A DNA stretch of 64,000 nucleotides from Stomorhina lunata (lineage: Eukaryota; Arthropoda; Insecta; Diptera; Rhiniidae), in NCBI GenBank assembly GCA_933228675.1, contig OW121740.1, forward strand, positions 9,865,942 through 9,929,941, written 5' to 3'. A program made the translations under genes and the position numbers. Of this stretch, positions 1-12,059 are shown one piece after another (position 1 is the stretch's first letter; every line of letters starts with the position of its first letter). The notes beneath the pieces are model-generated. The model did not search any database. It saw only the letters and a list, made by a program, of their open reading frames with translations, and had not been told where the DNA came from.

Positions 1-125
1 TAAGATTATCTTTAAATCGTATTTTAACAAATTTTTCATATGTTAAACGAATTTGGAGTTATTTAGACTTTAAAATGAAAAAAAAAATATATATTTTTTT
101 TATTTTTTAAAAATTTATAAAAAAT
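1..125 (+). repeat. Partial copy of the ~345-bp satellite
   Basis: The opening stretch (ATTATCTTTAAATC, then a TATGTTAAACGAATT-like segment, then GGAGTTATTTAGACTTTAAA) matches the same ordered blocks in the units at 3,320-4,200. It is therefore a detached or window-cut copy of that satellite. No coding potential was seen. Confidence 0.6.
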
Positions 126-184
126 CAGAGATGGCAAAAAGAGGAACTTAATGCAACGACTAACTCAAAATATCCGAAAATTTA

Positions 185-312
185 CATTGGCACTTTTAGC
201 ATCAAGCCACAGATATTTTATGTTATTAAGATAATCCTAAAAGTATGCTAAACAAATGTTTCTTAAATAGGGTATATTTCAATAGTTTTCGAATTCAGCG
301 ATTTTGCCTCTA
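185..312 (+). repeat. Right-end remnant of the MITE-like inverted-repeat element
   Basis: The segment ATAATCCTAAAAGTATGCTA followed by AACAAATGTTTCTTAAATA matches the right half of the MITE-like copies at 5,922-7,170. It ends in CGAATTCAGCGATTTTGCC, a diverged form of their right terminus. It abuts the 31-bp array on the left, and another copy of the same element abuts that array on the right at 1,505. Confidence 0.5.
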
Positions 313-329
313 TTTTAGCCTCTAATTTT

Positions 330-1500
330 TAATAATTTTCAAAAATTTCTTATTTTTATAGGAAATTTTTCAAAAATTTCTTATTTTTAAAGGAAATTTT
401 TCAAAAGTTTCTTATTTTTTCTTAGAAAATTTTCAAAAATTACTTTTTTTATGGGAAATTCTTGAAAATTTCTTAGTTTTATAGCAAATTTTTTAGCAAT
501 TTCTAATTTTTATAGGAAATTTAAAAAAAAAATATTTTTCAAAAATTTCCTATTTTTATAGGTAATTCTTCAAAATTTTTTTATTTTAAAAGGAAATTTT
601 TCAAAAATTTCCTATTTTTATAGGAAATTTTTCAAAAATTTCCTGTTTTTATAGGAAATTTTTCAAAAATTTCCTATTTTTATAGGAAATTTTTCAAAAA
701 GTTCCTATTTTTATAGGAAATTTTTCAAAAATTTCCTATTTTTATAGGAAATTTTTCAAAAATTTCCTATTTTTACAGGAAATTTTTCAAAAATTTCCTA
801 TTTTTATAGGAAATTTTTCAAAAATTTCCTATTTTTATAGAAAATTTTTCAAAAATTTCCTATTTTTATAGAAAATTTTTCAAAAATTTCCTATTTTTAT
901 AGGAAATTTTTCAAAAATTTCCTATTTTTATAGGAAATTTTTCAAAAATTTCCTATTTTTATAGGAAATTTTTCAAAAATTTCCTATTTTTATAGGAAAT
1001 TTTTCAAAAATTTCCTATTTTTATAGGAAATTTTTCAAAAATTTCCTATTTTTATAGGAAAATTTTCAAAAATTTCCTATTTTTATAGGAAATTTTTCAA
1101 AAATTTCCTATTTTTATAGGAAATTTTTCAAAAGTTTCCTATTTTTATAGGAAATTTTTCAAAAATTTCCTATTTTATAGGAAATTTTTCAAAAATTTCC
1201 TATTTTATAGGAAATTTTTCAAAAATTTCCTATTTTATAGGAAATTTTTCAAAAATTTCCTATTTTTATAGGAAATTTTTCAAAAATTTCCTATTTTTAT
1301 AGGAAATTTTTCAAAAATTTCCTATTTTTATAGGAAATTTTTCAAAAATTTCCTATTTTTATAGGAAATTTTTCAAAAATTTCCTATTTTTACAGGAAAT
1401 TTTTCAAAAATTTCCTATTTTTATAGGAAATTTTTCAAAAATGTTTTATTTTTATAGGAAATTTTTCAAAAATTTCTTATTTTTATAGGAAATTTGAAAA
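330..1500 (+). repeat. AT family I, 31-bp tandem array, copy 1 (plus orientation)
   Basis: This is a tandem array with a 31-bp period, about 37 units. Each unit has the arms GGAAATTTTT and AAAAATTTCC around a single C, a perfect inverted repeat, followed by a TATTTTTATA spacer. Units are nearly identical in the middle (600-1,440) and degenerate toward both edges, especially 330-600. Three adjacent units near 1,165-1,260 share a one-base deletion in the T run (TATTTTATAG), a sign of local duplication. It is non-coding. Confidence 0.95.
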
Positions 1501-1504
1501 TTAA

Positions 1505-1688
1505 GGGCTAAATCGTCGCATTCGATATCTGTCGAACAGTTTTGTTGCATACTTTAAGGATATTTTAAATAATAATACATACAAAGTTTTGCAAAATAAA
1601 TTATTTTGAAAATCCCTAAGGTATGTTACACAATATTTCTTAAAAGTCTGAGTTTTTGATCGATATCAAAGGCCGCAATTTGGCCCCT
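1505..1688 (+). mobile_element. MITE-like inverted-repeat element, short copy
   Basis: It starts GGGCTAAATCGTCGCATTCG and ends with GGCCGCAATTTGGCCCC, which is roughly the reverse complement of the start. Sub-terminal blocks (CATACTTTAAGGATATTTT and AAAATCCCTAAGGTATG) are also inverted. There is no ORF. Internal sequence is shorter than in the copies at 5.9-7.2 kb. The superfamily is unclear. Confidence 0.6.
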
Positions 1689-3300
1689 GAGTTTTCGATC
1701 AATATCGATTGTAATTGCTTTAAGGAATCATCTTTTCAAATTTCGAAAATTTTGAACGAATTATTTCCATTTTCTCTGTTATTTAGTGTCATTTTTTGCT
1801 GTTAGTTAACATATTTGCCTACTGTTAAGTTTCATATTCAGTTTCATTATTTTTTTCGAAATACAGTTTTTTTCTTCTATGGTTTCATTTTCTAATTAAT
1901 TTATGAAAAGATTAATTACAGTCTATTCCCCTAAGATAGAGATTAAAAGTTTTGATTTTTAATAAAATGAAACCTAATGCTAATGTGTTTAAGCCTTAAT
2001 AAAAGGCAAAAAACAAAAGGAGTTTGCTGAAATTTTTTTCCGTATAGTTTTTAATAGAACAATAAACAGGGGATGATTTCATAAAATCCTCTTTTCTAGT
2101 AAAAATAGAAAGAAAGAAATTCAAACAATTTTAAATCAAAGTCTTTTTTAACGTGTGTTTATTTATCTTTTTTTATAGTAATTTATTAAGACGATGATGA
2201 TCTTGGTAATTTTACATTTCAATAGACAATTTTCATCTGGCGCCTTAATGTAGGCAATACTGTTTGAGCTTTTAGTTAGAGCCGTTAAATTCAAAGCAAA
2301 TACTTGTACACCTGCCTTAGAGATATAAAATTACCATTATTTTTCATATTTTAAGCAAAGCTACAATGGTTTTAAAAAAGTTTTACAAATCGAGTAAATA
2401 TTTACCAAAATCTTAAGTTAAAGCGGGGAGACACAAAATGACACCTAGTGAAAAAAATTCTTTAAATCATTATCAGTTTTTGTTTGTTGTTGTTTTTTTT
2501 TTGTCAGTAGCTTTAGTCTTTCAGTCCTTGTCTTCCTTTAATGTTGGTATTGCTGTTGTTGTATTTTTAATAGCTTTAATGTTTATTACTTTTATGTTTA
2601 ATGTGATGCTAATGTTGCTCTAGTCGAAGTCGTAGTCGTTTTGTTTTTCCTGCTGCCTTAAATTTTTCAAGTACATCCTCTCATTTGGCTTTTGCCAAAT
2701 GCTTTTCTATTATTTTGTCTCTGACTTTGTTGTCTCAACCAAAGTGATGACGAACACTTTAGTCTTCCTTTCCCTGGTACTTATTCTTTGAATTTCATTT
2801 CCATATTTTTTTGTTGTTGTCGTCAATTTTTTTCCTAATTTTAAATTTTTTGTGCATTATTTTTTTTTTGTAGCTCAAGAGGTTTGTTACCGAAAAAAAT
2901 AGTAAATACTGGAAGAAAAAAAGAAAACTAAAAATGTTTGTATACGAATTTTTAATGATTTACACTGTGGTTCATGTGGTTTAACTTTTGGTCTATTGGA
3001 CTTTAATGTTTTGAAATGATTTAAATGTTAATTTAAAATTGTATTTGTTTCAAATTAGAATATGTCAGGGGATTTGAAATTTTAAATGGAAGTGATAAAC
3101 GAAAACATTAAGAAAAGTTGGAATAATACTACTTTACTTGAAAAATACTTGCTTTACATTTGATCTAGTTCGCAAAATTTTGTTGGTCACATTTGATCAC
3201 CACTGTATTTTTTTGTATTTTGTGGTTTTTTGATTATAATTTTCTTAAAATTTAATTTTCTTAAAATTTAATTTTCTTAAAATTTTTTGGTTTAAAATTG
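1689..3300. other. AT-rich non-coding spacer
   Basis: This is unique-looking AT-rich DNA with T runs and TTG-rich patches (around 2,480-2,560 and 2,800-2,830). A 61-codon open frame at 2,438-2,623 is a hydrophobic by-product of T-rich sequence and I do not call it a gene. Near 3,240-3,290 the motif TTTAATTTTCTTAAAA recurs briefly. Confidence 0.6.
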
Positions 3301-3319
3301 TTTTGTAAAATTTTCTGTT

Positions 3320-5560
3320 TTTGAAAAAAGGCTGATCTATTGATTTTATCATAACTTAGGAACGGGTTATTCGATTTTGTTAAAGGTTACAAAATATAAT
3401 AGCCAATATAATTATCTTTAAATCACTCTATAACAATTTTTTTAATATGTTTAACAGATTCAGAGTTATATGGATTTCAAAATAAAAAAAATAATTTTTT
3501 ATAAAAAATTTACATTTTTTAAAAATTGAGTAAAAAATTTAAGATTGTAAAAACCTGAAGTTTTTATTATTAGGATCTTTTGATTATAAAAAGAACAAAA
3601 TTTAATTTTAAAAAATAGGTTGATTAAAAAAACAACAAATTTTTGATTTGCCCTGTTTGAAAAAGGCTGGTCCATTGATTTTATTATAACTTTGGAAAAC
3701 GTTGTTCGATTTTACTGAAGGTAACATAATACTATAGCTAATCATATTATCTTTAAATTACTTGAAAACATTTTTTTAATATTTATAACGGCTTCGGAGT
3801 TATATGGACTTCAAAATAAAAAAAAAATCACTTTTTTTATAAAATTTTTTTTTAATAATTTTTTTAAATTTGTATAAAATTGGATATTACAAAAAAACTA
3901 AATATTTTTTAAGTAGTTTGGTCTTTTGATTATTAAAAATAATGAAATTTTTCTAAAATTGTTTGATTTTAAAATTTGTTTGTTTTATAAAATTTGCCAT
4001 TTTGGAAAATGGCTGATCCATTGATTTTAACACATCTTTGGAATATGGTTTTTGATTTTGCTGAAAATTACATAGTATAAAAGCCAATAAAATTATCTTT
4101 AAATCACTTATAAACAATTTTTTATATCTTAAACGGGTTTTGAGTTATTTAAACTTTGAAACAAAGAAATAACTTTTTTTTTAATTTGTTTTTTAAATTT
4201 TCATTTTTTTGTTAATTTTTCAAGAAATTTATAAAAAATTGAATGTGACAAAAATCTAACATTTTTATTACTTGGTCTTAAGACTGACAATATTCTCAAC
4301 AAAATTAGCTTGATTTTCTAGTCCAAATACCCAATTTTTATATTTAAGCCATTTCCGTCATTAGATCTAATATAGAAGCTAAAGTCAAATGTGGACTGAT
4401 TTCTCGAATTTTAAAACTTTCTCTTATATTTTTTATAGATTCGGTGTTATTTAGGCTTAAAAAAAAATTATAAAAAATTTCCATCGATTTAAAAAAAAAA
4501 ATTATTTTTTTTTATTTTGAAAATTTTTTAGAAAATTGAAGATGACAAAAATTTAAAATTTTTCTTACATGATCTTTAAATTTAGAATCTTTTAAACCAA
4601 ATAAACTTAATTTGCTAAAAATCAATGAATAAATGGCAATTTTATTAACATTGAGTTCAATCAAGTCAAAATACCCAATTTTGTATATAAGCCACTTCCG
4701 TGATTGGATCTTATATGAAAGCTAAGGTCAAATGTGGACTGATTTCTCAAGTTTCTAAACTATTTTCTTATTTGTTTTACAGATTCGGAGTTATTTGGAC
4801 TTTAAGGCAAAAAATAAATTTTTTTCATAAAAAATTTCCATCGATTTCAAAAAAAAAAAAGAAAAAAAAATAATTTTTTTTTATTTTAAATTTTTTTTTT
4901 GAAAATTGAAGATGACAAAAATTTAAAATTTTTCTTACACAATCTTAAAATTTAAAATTATTTAAACCAAATAAGCTTAATTTGCTAAAAATCCATGAAT
5001 AAATGGCAATTTTATTAACATTGAGGTAAACCAAGTCAAAATAACTAATTTTGTATATAAGCCATTTTTTTCAATGGAATTATATGGAAGCTGGAGTCAA
5101 ATATGGACTTATTTCTCGAATTTTAAAACTATTTTCTTATATGTTTTAAAGAATAGAAGTTATTAAGACTTAAAAAAAAAATTTATAAAAAATTTCCATC
5201 GATTTAAAAAAAAAATTATATTTTTTTTATTTTGAAAAATTTTTTAAAAATCGAAGGTGACAAAAAATTTGTAATTTTTATATGTACTCTTAAAATTTAA
5301 AATCTTTTAAGCCAAATATTCTTTATTTCCTAAAAATCCATGAATAAATGACAATTTTATTAGCATTGAAGTAAACCAAGTAAAAATACACAATTTCATA
5401 TTTAAGCCATTTCTGTTGTTGGTGGGAGCTAGGGTCAAATGTTAACCGATTTTCTTGAAATTTAGCAACTTGATAACAATTTATACAAAAAATTATGTCT
5501 GCATGAAATAAACCTGAAATTGTCATTATCTTCGGACTTAGCAGCGTTTTTGTGAATTTC
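3320..5560 (+). repeat. ~345-bp complex satellite, degenerate tandem array
   Basis: Ordered blocks recur at about 335-370 bp. GCTGATCTATTGATTTTAT-like starts lie at 3,331, 3,666 and 4,012. A second subtype has GTGGACTGATTTCTC-like blocks near 4,391, 4,734 and 5,102. Shared blocks include a GATTCGGAGTTATTTGGACT-like segment and a following A-rich run. Roughly six or seven diverged units are present. Open frames here (for example the minus frame at 5,323-5,562) are incidental. Confidence 0.7.
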
Positions 5561-5571
5561 AATGTATTTAT

Positions 5572-5920
5572 ATGGCTTTTGCCACAATGTCTTGTATAGG
5601 AGCTGTGGTTATGTGTACATATTTTCTTAAATGCCAGAAATATATAAAATTGTCATTATCTTCAGATCTGGAAGCGTTTTTATCAATTTCGATGCGTTTT
5701 TTAAGTGTTCTTGTATGGGAGTTATGGTCGAATATATACCAATTTCAAGAAAATTTGTCACAGTTATTTATGGTTATACAAGCAATATTTCTAATAATTC
5801 TTAGAAATGAAATTTATGAGAGGTACCTAAAATAATGCCAATTTCATAAGCACAGGTCTCATTATTTAAAGATGTAGTTAAAAGAATAAGATGTAGTTAA
5901 AAGAATAAAAAAATTAACCT
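5572..5920. other. Diverged satellite edge, non-coding
   Basis: Short direct repeats (TTGTCATTATCTTCRGA at about 5,520 and 5,650, and TTTTTGTGAATTTC-like blocks) show that this is the degraded right edge of the preceding satellite. An 87-codon open frame at 5,572-5,835 runs across these repeats, has no recognisable motif, and is not called. Confidence 0.45.
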
Positions 5921-5921
5921 A

Positions 5922-6232
5922 GTGTCAAATCCTCGCATTCGATATCGATCAAAACCCCAGACTTTTAATCAAATATTCTGTAACATACCTTGGGGATTTT
6001 TAAACTAATTTATTTTTTTAAAATAATTTATTTTTTATATCTAAACATATCCATTTGTTTGGCAACATATTTAGTTTAAATAAAATTATTTTACTTTCAG
6101 GGAACATTTGACAAATAAGTTACAGTGTAGTGAACCTTCTATGTTATATATTGTTTATATTATCCTAAAAGTATGCTATACGAATGTTTCTAAAATATCT
6201 TACATATCCATCGATATCGAATGTGTCGACCT
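5922..6232 (+). mobile_element. MITE-like inverted-repeat element, copy b
   Basis: The left end (CAAATCCTCGCATTCGATAT) and the right end (ATCCATCGATATCGAATG) are inverted. Sub-terminal blocks AACATACCTTGGGGATTTTT and ATTATCCTAAAAGTATG are inverted too. The interior has no transposase. An almost identical copy lies at 6,591-6,825, offset by 668 bp. Confidence 0.65.
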
Positions 6233-6271
6233 GGGGCAGAATTACCGCATTCGTAATCGATCGACAACTCA

Positions 6272-6590
6272 GGGTCCAAATTACCGCATTCAATATCGAT
6301 CGAAAACTCAGACTTTTAAGCGAATATTGTGAAGTATACTTTAGGGATGTTGAAAGTTACTTCGATGAAAAAAGTTTATTGAAATTTGGTATCCATTTTG
6401 ATTCGTTTTTTAAAATATATATTGTTCAATTAAAACTCTTTAACTACTGTTTATCTTTTGGCAAATAACTTCAAAAAAATATAGTAAAATCGTTTCAAAT
6501 AATTTTGATTATACCTAAAGTATGCTATATAAATGTTTTGAAAATATCTAAGATTTCGATTGATATCGAATGCCGTAATTTGGCCCCTGG
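6272..6590 (+). mobile_element. MITE-like inverted-repeat element, copy c
   Basis: It begins GGGTCCAAATTACCGCATTC and ends GAATGCCGTAATTTGGCCCC, so the termini are nearly reverse complements over about 30 bp, with homology continuing sub-terminally. Length is about 319 bp with no coding capacity. A truncated extra left end (6,236-6,270) sits in front of it. Its sister copy is 6,866-7,170. Confidence 0.7.
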
Positions 6591-6825
6591 TGTCAAATTC
6601 TCGCATTCGATATCGATCGAAACCCCAGACTTTTAATCAAATATTCTGTAACATACCTTAGGGATTTTCAAAATAATTTATTCGTTTGTTTGCCAACATA
6701 TTTAGTTTAAATAAAATTATTTTACTTTCAGGGAACATTTGACAAATAAGTTACAGTGTAGTGAACCTTCTATGTTATATATTATTTAGATTATCCTAAA
6801 AGTATGCTATACAAATGTGTCGACC
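6591..6825 (+). mobile_element. MITE-like element, copy d (internally deleted and cut at the right end)
   Basis: This is a near-duplicate of copy b. It shares the central block GGGAACATTTGACAAATAAG and the segment GTTACAGTGTAGTGAACC. It lacks part of the left A/T-rich interior and stops at ACAAATGTGTCGACC, where copy b carries a longer right end. Confidence 0.6.
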
Positions 6826-6865
6826 TAAGGCCAAATTACTGCATTCGATATCGATCGAAAACTCA

Positions 6866-7170
6866 GGGGCCAAATTACCGCATTCGATATCGATCGAAAA
6901 CTCAGACTTTTAAGCGAATATTGTGAAGTATACTTTAGGGATGTTGAAAGTTACTTCGATGCAAAAAGTTTATTTTGATTCGTTTTTAAAAATATATATT
7001 GTTTATTAAAACTCTTTTAATTTGTTCTTCTTTTGGCAAATAACTTCAAAAAAATATAGTAAACTGTGCACATTTTAAATAATTTTGATTATCCCTAAAG
7101 TATGCTATATAAATGTTTTGAAAATACCTAAGATTTCGATCGATATCGAATGCCGTAATTTGGCTCCTGG
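6866..7170 (+). mobile_element. MITE-like element, copy e
   Basis: Its termini GGGGCCAAATTACCGCATTC and GAATGCCGTAATTTGGCTCC are inverted repeats, and its length is about 305 bp. It is the sister of copy c, with a small internal deletion. A truncated left end precedes it (6,828-6,865), as in copy c. This shows that the b+c pair was duplicated as a block. Confidence 0.7.
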
Positions 7171-8344
7171 CATCTGACTCAGACCAATCAGTTGCATCTT
7201 TAAGACATTCAGTCCAAATTGTATTAAAAATATCATAAAACAACAAAATATTTAAAATATTTTAGCACTTCTTTTAAACTTTTGGTCCAAAATTTAACTA
7301 TTGTATGTTACTAGTCGGTATATATTGTAAATACTGATCACTGTCTAATTTTCTGTATTTTCCTAATATATATATTTTTATAGTAATTGGGTCATGTTTA
7401 TTGTTGTTTCTATTTAAAAATTTTCATAATTATTATTGTACATTTTTACCCCTGAAAAGGTTTCTGCTCATTAGTTTTTCCATAATTTTTGTCCCTCATT
7501 ATTTGTTTTTTCTTTATTTCATTCTTTTTTATGCATAATTTTTTGCTGTTAAAAATACGAAAAATAAAAAATAAAAAATAAATTTAATATCTTTAAATAA
7601 ATATTTTCCTAAAGTTTTGAAATTTCTGTGTTTTTCTTAAATATACATGTCAATTATTGTTGTTATTGCCGTAACACTTATTGTTGTAGACTCTCAAGTC
7701 AAGTAAAAAAATTTTTGTTGTTGTTGTAAGTATGTTCTACAAATGCGTGAAACTAAATTTGTCTAAGAGCACAAGACATAGTGAGAGATAACAAGAAACT
7801 TAAGAAGAGAAAGAGGTAAAGTCTAAGTTTTGTTGTCATTAAGCTGCCAACTTGTTCACAAAATGTTCACAAGTTAATTATTAACATGATTGCGATAAGA
7901 GTTATCGCTGTTGTTTGTTAAATAGTTTTATTAGGAATTCACACTTGAAAACAGAGTCAAAGAAAACACACACTGACACACACACACACACACACTCATA
8001 CAGACATTTCTACATTTGTTTAATTACTTACACTTACTTATGTTAACAAGCTGCCAAGTAAACAAACAATTAAGGGAACAAATCAACAAAAACAATAAAA
8101 ACAACAACGACGACAACAAAACAAAAAGAAAAAAAAATTCAAACAAACAACAACAAAAAGGTCAAAAACATTAAAAGAATTCAATCACAAACGAAATGAG
8201 AGCAACGAGAAAAAAAGAGCATAAACAAACACAAAAACAACAACTAACGGTCCTTTTGAGTGTGTGTTTACAATTTCCGTTATTTTTTTAGTCTCTTTAG
8301 AATTTACTCATTTCCCAAATGGTCGAATCTTAAAAGAAATCATT
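7171..8344. other. AT-rich non-coding spacer with CA and CAA microsatellites
   Basis: No gene was seen. It holds a CA dinucleotide tract near 7,970-8,000 and ACA/CAA-rich sequence at 8,090-8,170, both common in fly non-coding DNA. Confidence 0.6.
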
Positions 8345-8396
8345 TCACAGATTAAGACATAGACTATAACATAGACTAAGCCACAGATAAAGCAAA
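8345..8396 (-). repeat. Relic of the TTAGTC/TATGTC 12-bp repeat, minus orientation
   Basis: AAGACATAGACTATAACATA followed by GACTAAGCCACAGA is, on the minus strand, a degenerate run of TTAGTC and TATGTC, the unit amplified at 59,621-61,332. It directly adjoins a CTATAG-type array here, as it does there. Confidence 0.55.
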
Positions 8397-10765
8397 AATT
8401 TTATATAGCAAAATTTTCGGTACAAAATTTCGTTAAAAACATTTTTCTATAGAAAAAATTTCGTTAAAAAATTTTTTCTATAGAAAAAATTTCGTAAAAA
8501 AATATTTTCTATAGAAAAAATTTCGTTAAAAAATTTTTTTTGTAGAAAAAATTTCGTTAAAAAATGTTTTCTATAGAAAAAATTTTGTTAAAAAATTTTT
8601 TCTATAGAAAAAATTTCGTTAAAAAATTTTTTCTATAGAAAAAATTTCGTTAAAAAATTTTTTCTATAGAAAAAATTTCGTTAAAAAATTTTTTCTATAG
8701 AAAAAATTTCGTTAAAAAATTTTTTCTATAGAAAAAATTTCGTTAAAAAATTTTTTCTATAGAAAAAATTTCGTTAAAAAATTTTTTCTATAGAAAAAAT
8801 TTGTTAAACAAATTTTTTCTATAGAAAAAATTTCGTTAAACAAATTTTTTCTATAGAAAAAATTTCGTTAAACAAATTTTTTCTATAGAAAAAATTTCGT
8901 TAAACAAATTTTTTCTATAGAAAAAATTTCGTTAAACAAATTTTTTCTATAGAAAAAATTTCGTTAAACAAATTTTTTCTATAGAAAAAATTTCGTTAAA
9001 CAAATTTTTTCTGTAGAAAAAATTTCGTTAAACAAATTTTTTCTATAGAAAAAATTTCGTTAACCAAATTTTTTCTATAGAAAAAATTTTGTTAACCAAA
9101 TTTTTTCTATAGAAAAAATTTCGTTAAACAAATTTTTTCTATAGAAAAAATTTCGTTAAACAAATTTTTTCTGTAGAAAAAATTTCGTTAAACAAATTTT
9201 TTCTATAGAAAAAATTTCGTTAACCAAATTTTTTCTATAGAAAAAATTTTGTTAACCAAATTTTTTCTATAGAAAAAATTTTGTTAACCAAATTTTTTCT
9301 ATAGAAAAAATTTTGTTAACCAAATTTTTTCTATAGAAAAAATTTTGTTAACCAAATTTTTTCTATAGAAAAAATTTCGTTAAACAAATTTTTTCTATAG
9401 AAAAAATTTCGTTAAACAAATTTTTTCTATAGAAAAAATTTCGTTAAACAAATTTTTTCTATAGAAAAAATTTCGTTAAACAAATTTTTTCTATAGAAAA
9501 AATTTCGTTAAACAAATTTTTTCTATAGAAAAAATTTCGTTAAACAAATTTTTTCTGTAGAAAAAATTTCGTTAAACAAATTTTTTCTATAGAAAAAATT
9601 TCGTTAACCAAATTTTTTCTATAGAAAAAATTTTGTTAACCAAATTTTTTCTATAGAAAAAATTTTGTTAACCAAATTTTTTCTATAGAAAAAATTTCGT
9701 TAAAAAATTTTTTCTATAGAAAATATTTCGTTAAAAAATTTTTTCTATAGAAAAAATTTCGTTAAAAAATTTTTTCTATAGAAAAAATTTCGTTAAAAAA
9801 TTTTTTCTATAGAAAAATTTTCGTTTAAAAAATTTTTTCTATAGAAAAATTTTCGTTAAATAATTTTTTTCTATAGAAAAATTTTCGTTAAACAATTTTT
9901 TTCTATAGAAAAATTTTCGTTAAACAAATTTTTTCTATAGAAAAAATTTCGTTAAACAAATTTTTTCTATAGAAAAATTTTCGTTAAACAAATTTTTTCT
10001 ATAGAAAAATTTTCGTTAAACAAATTTTTTCTATAGAAAAATTTTCGTTTAAAAAATTTTTTCTATAGAAAAATTTTCGTTAAACAAATTTTTTCTATAG
10101 AAAAATTTTCGTTAAAAAATTTTTTCTATAGAAAAATTTTCGTTTAAAAAATTTTTTCTATAGAAAAATTTTCGTTAAACAAATTTTTTCTATAGAAAAA
10201 TTTTCGTTAAACAAATTTTTTCTATAGAAAAATTTTCGTTTAAAAAATTTTTTCTATAGAAAAATTTTCGTTAAACAAATTTTTTCTATAGAAAAATTTT
10301 CGTTAAACAAATTTTTTCTATAGAAAAATTTTCGTTAAACAAATTTTTTCTATTAAAAATAAACGTTAAAAAATGTTTTGTATAGAAAAAATTATGTTAA
10401 AAAATTTTGTTAAAAGTTTTTTTTATTAACAAATTTTTCGTTAAAAATTTTTTTATTGAAAAGTTTTTGTTTTTTTTTTTTTTTTTAAATTTTTGCTATT
10501 TGTTAAAAAATGTTTTCTATACAAAAAATTATGTTAAAAATTTTTGTTAACAATTTTTTTATTGAAAAATTTTTGCTGAAATTTTTTTTTTTAATTTTTT
10601 TATTGAAAAGTTTTTGTTAAAGAATTTTTTATAGAAAAATTTTTGCTATAGAAATATTTTCGTTAAAAATTTTTTCTATAGAAAAATTTTTGTTAAAAAT
10701 TTTTTCTATAGAAAAATTTTAGTTAAAAATGTTTGTTATGGAAAAATTTCCTTAAATTTTTTTTT
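8397..10765 (+). repeat. AT family II, 31/32-bp tandem array (plus orientation)
   Basis: The unit is TTTTTTCTATAGAAAAAATT followed by TCGTTAAAAAA (31 bp) or TCGTTAAACAAA / TTGTTAACCAAA (32 bp), about 70 copies. CTATAG sits at the centre of an inverted A/T arm. Variants occur in blocks: GTTAAAAAA first, then GTTAAACAAA and GTTAACCAAA, then an AAAAATTTTCG form. The tail from 10,350 to 10,765 is badly degraded. It is non-coding. Confidence 0.95.
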
Positions 10766-12055
10766 TAACTATTTTTCATAAAATTGTTTGTTCGTGTAGA
10801 CTTACTTTTTTAAGTTCTGGTCAACTGGATTATGTTGTTTATTTAAGTGTATTTTTGGTATGTGTTTGTTTTGTAGCTCTTGATGTAGATTTTTTATACA
10901 AATTAATTACAACAAATGGTTGAAATGTATAAAAATGCATAATTTTTTTCGCTTGGTTTTTTATTATTGTTTTTATTTGTTTATTTTATACGAGAGAACA
11001 TTATAAATAAGTAGAAAAATTTGTGCACAAAATTTTTATTCTTTTTATTCGACTGCTTATGCGTGTGCTTGTGTGTGTGTGTTTGCTGTTTATTTAAGTT
11101 TATTTGTGTTAATGATGAGTGTTTTTATTATTTTCATTCTTCTTCATCTTATTGCTCTTTGTTGGTACTTTTACATTCTTTGTTTATTACATGAGAGCCC
11201 TTCACATAACATTAATGTTTAAAGCAGTGATACACACATACACATACATACTTACATTAATACAATAGAACAACAAAAAAATGCCATTACATTTAGTCCT
11301 ACGAAATATTATTGCAGTATGAGATGATATGCGTTAGTGAGCATGAGTATTTATTTATTTCTATGTGTGTGTGCTTTATATGTTTATATTTATTATTGTT
11401 TTATAAATTTTTGTTTCGTTGCATCACATGAGGAAAAAAAGTACATTTTTGTTAAAAGTGCATAAAAGTACATTAGTATGTGCCACTCATCGTTACATTT
11501 TTTATTTATCCCAACAACAATAAGAGCAACCAAAAAACACTAGAGACAGTGAAGTTGCAAAAAGTAAATGTAAAATGTTTTAATGGTTTTTATGAAATAA
11601 AATAACATATTACCGGAAAATGTCAAAAAATTTAATAGAAAAAAGTGTGAAGTTAATTGAAAAATTAAAAAAAAAACTTAAAAAATTTGAGTGCTTTACG
11701 TATGATTAATAAAAATTTAAGCCAATTTTAATATTACTAATACGTAGTCAGTGGAGTTGGACTGAACAAAAGTGACTTTTTGCTGAAATCGCCATATGTT
11801 TTGTTATTATATTTAGTTTTATTAAATTATGCTCAATGTCTAAAAAACTATTTAAAAAGAAAAAAAATGTTACGAGTACTTTCGGTTCTTGACAGATTTC
11901 GAACCATAATCAAATCGAAATGAAAACTCAATTATCTTTATATCAAGCTGTAGTTATTTGTAATCATTAATTTCAACACGTGCAAAATTCACCCTTAAAT
12001 ATTTATTTGATTCAATATAAATTTTTTTGAACATCCTAAAAGTATGCAATTTTTT
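10766..12055. other. AT-rich non-coding spacer
   Basis: No gene was seen. It contains a GT-rich stretch near 11,050-11,085 and scattered TTATT/TTTG low-complexity sequence. Confidence 0.6.
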
Positions 12056-12059
12056 TTCG

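Noticed and set aside
2438..2623. 61-residue hydrophobic open frame resembling a membrane protein
   Set aside because: It comes from T-rich and TTG-rich sequence that gives Phe/Leu/Val codons in any frame. There is no homology I recognise and no gene context.
5323..7246. Five open frames of 66-94 codons across the left repeat region
   Set aside because: They read through the 345-bp satellite and MITE-like copies. Their similarity to each other is due to the repeats.
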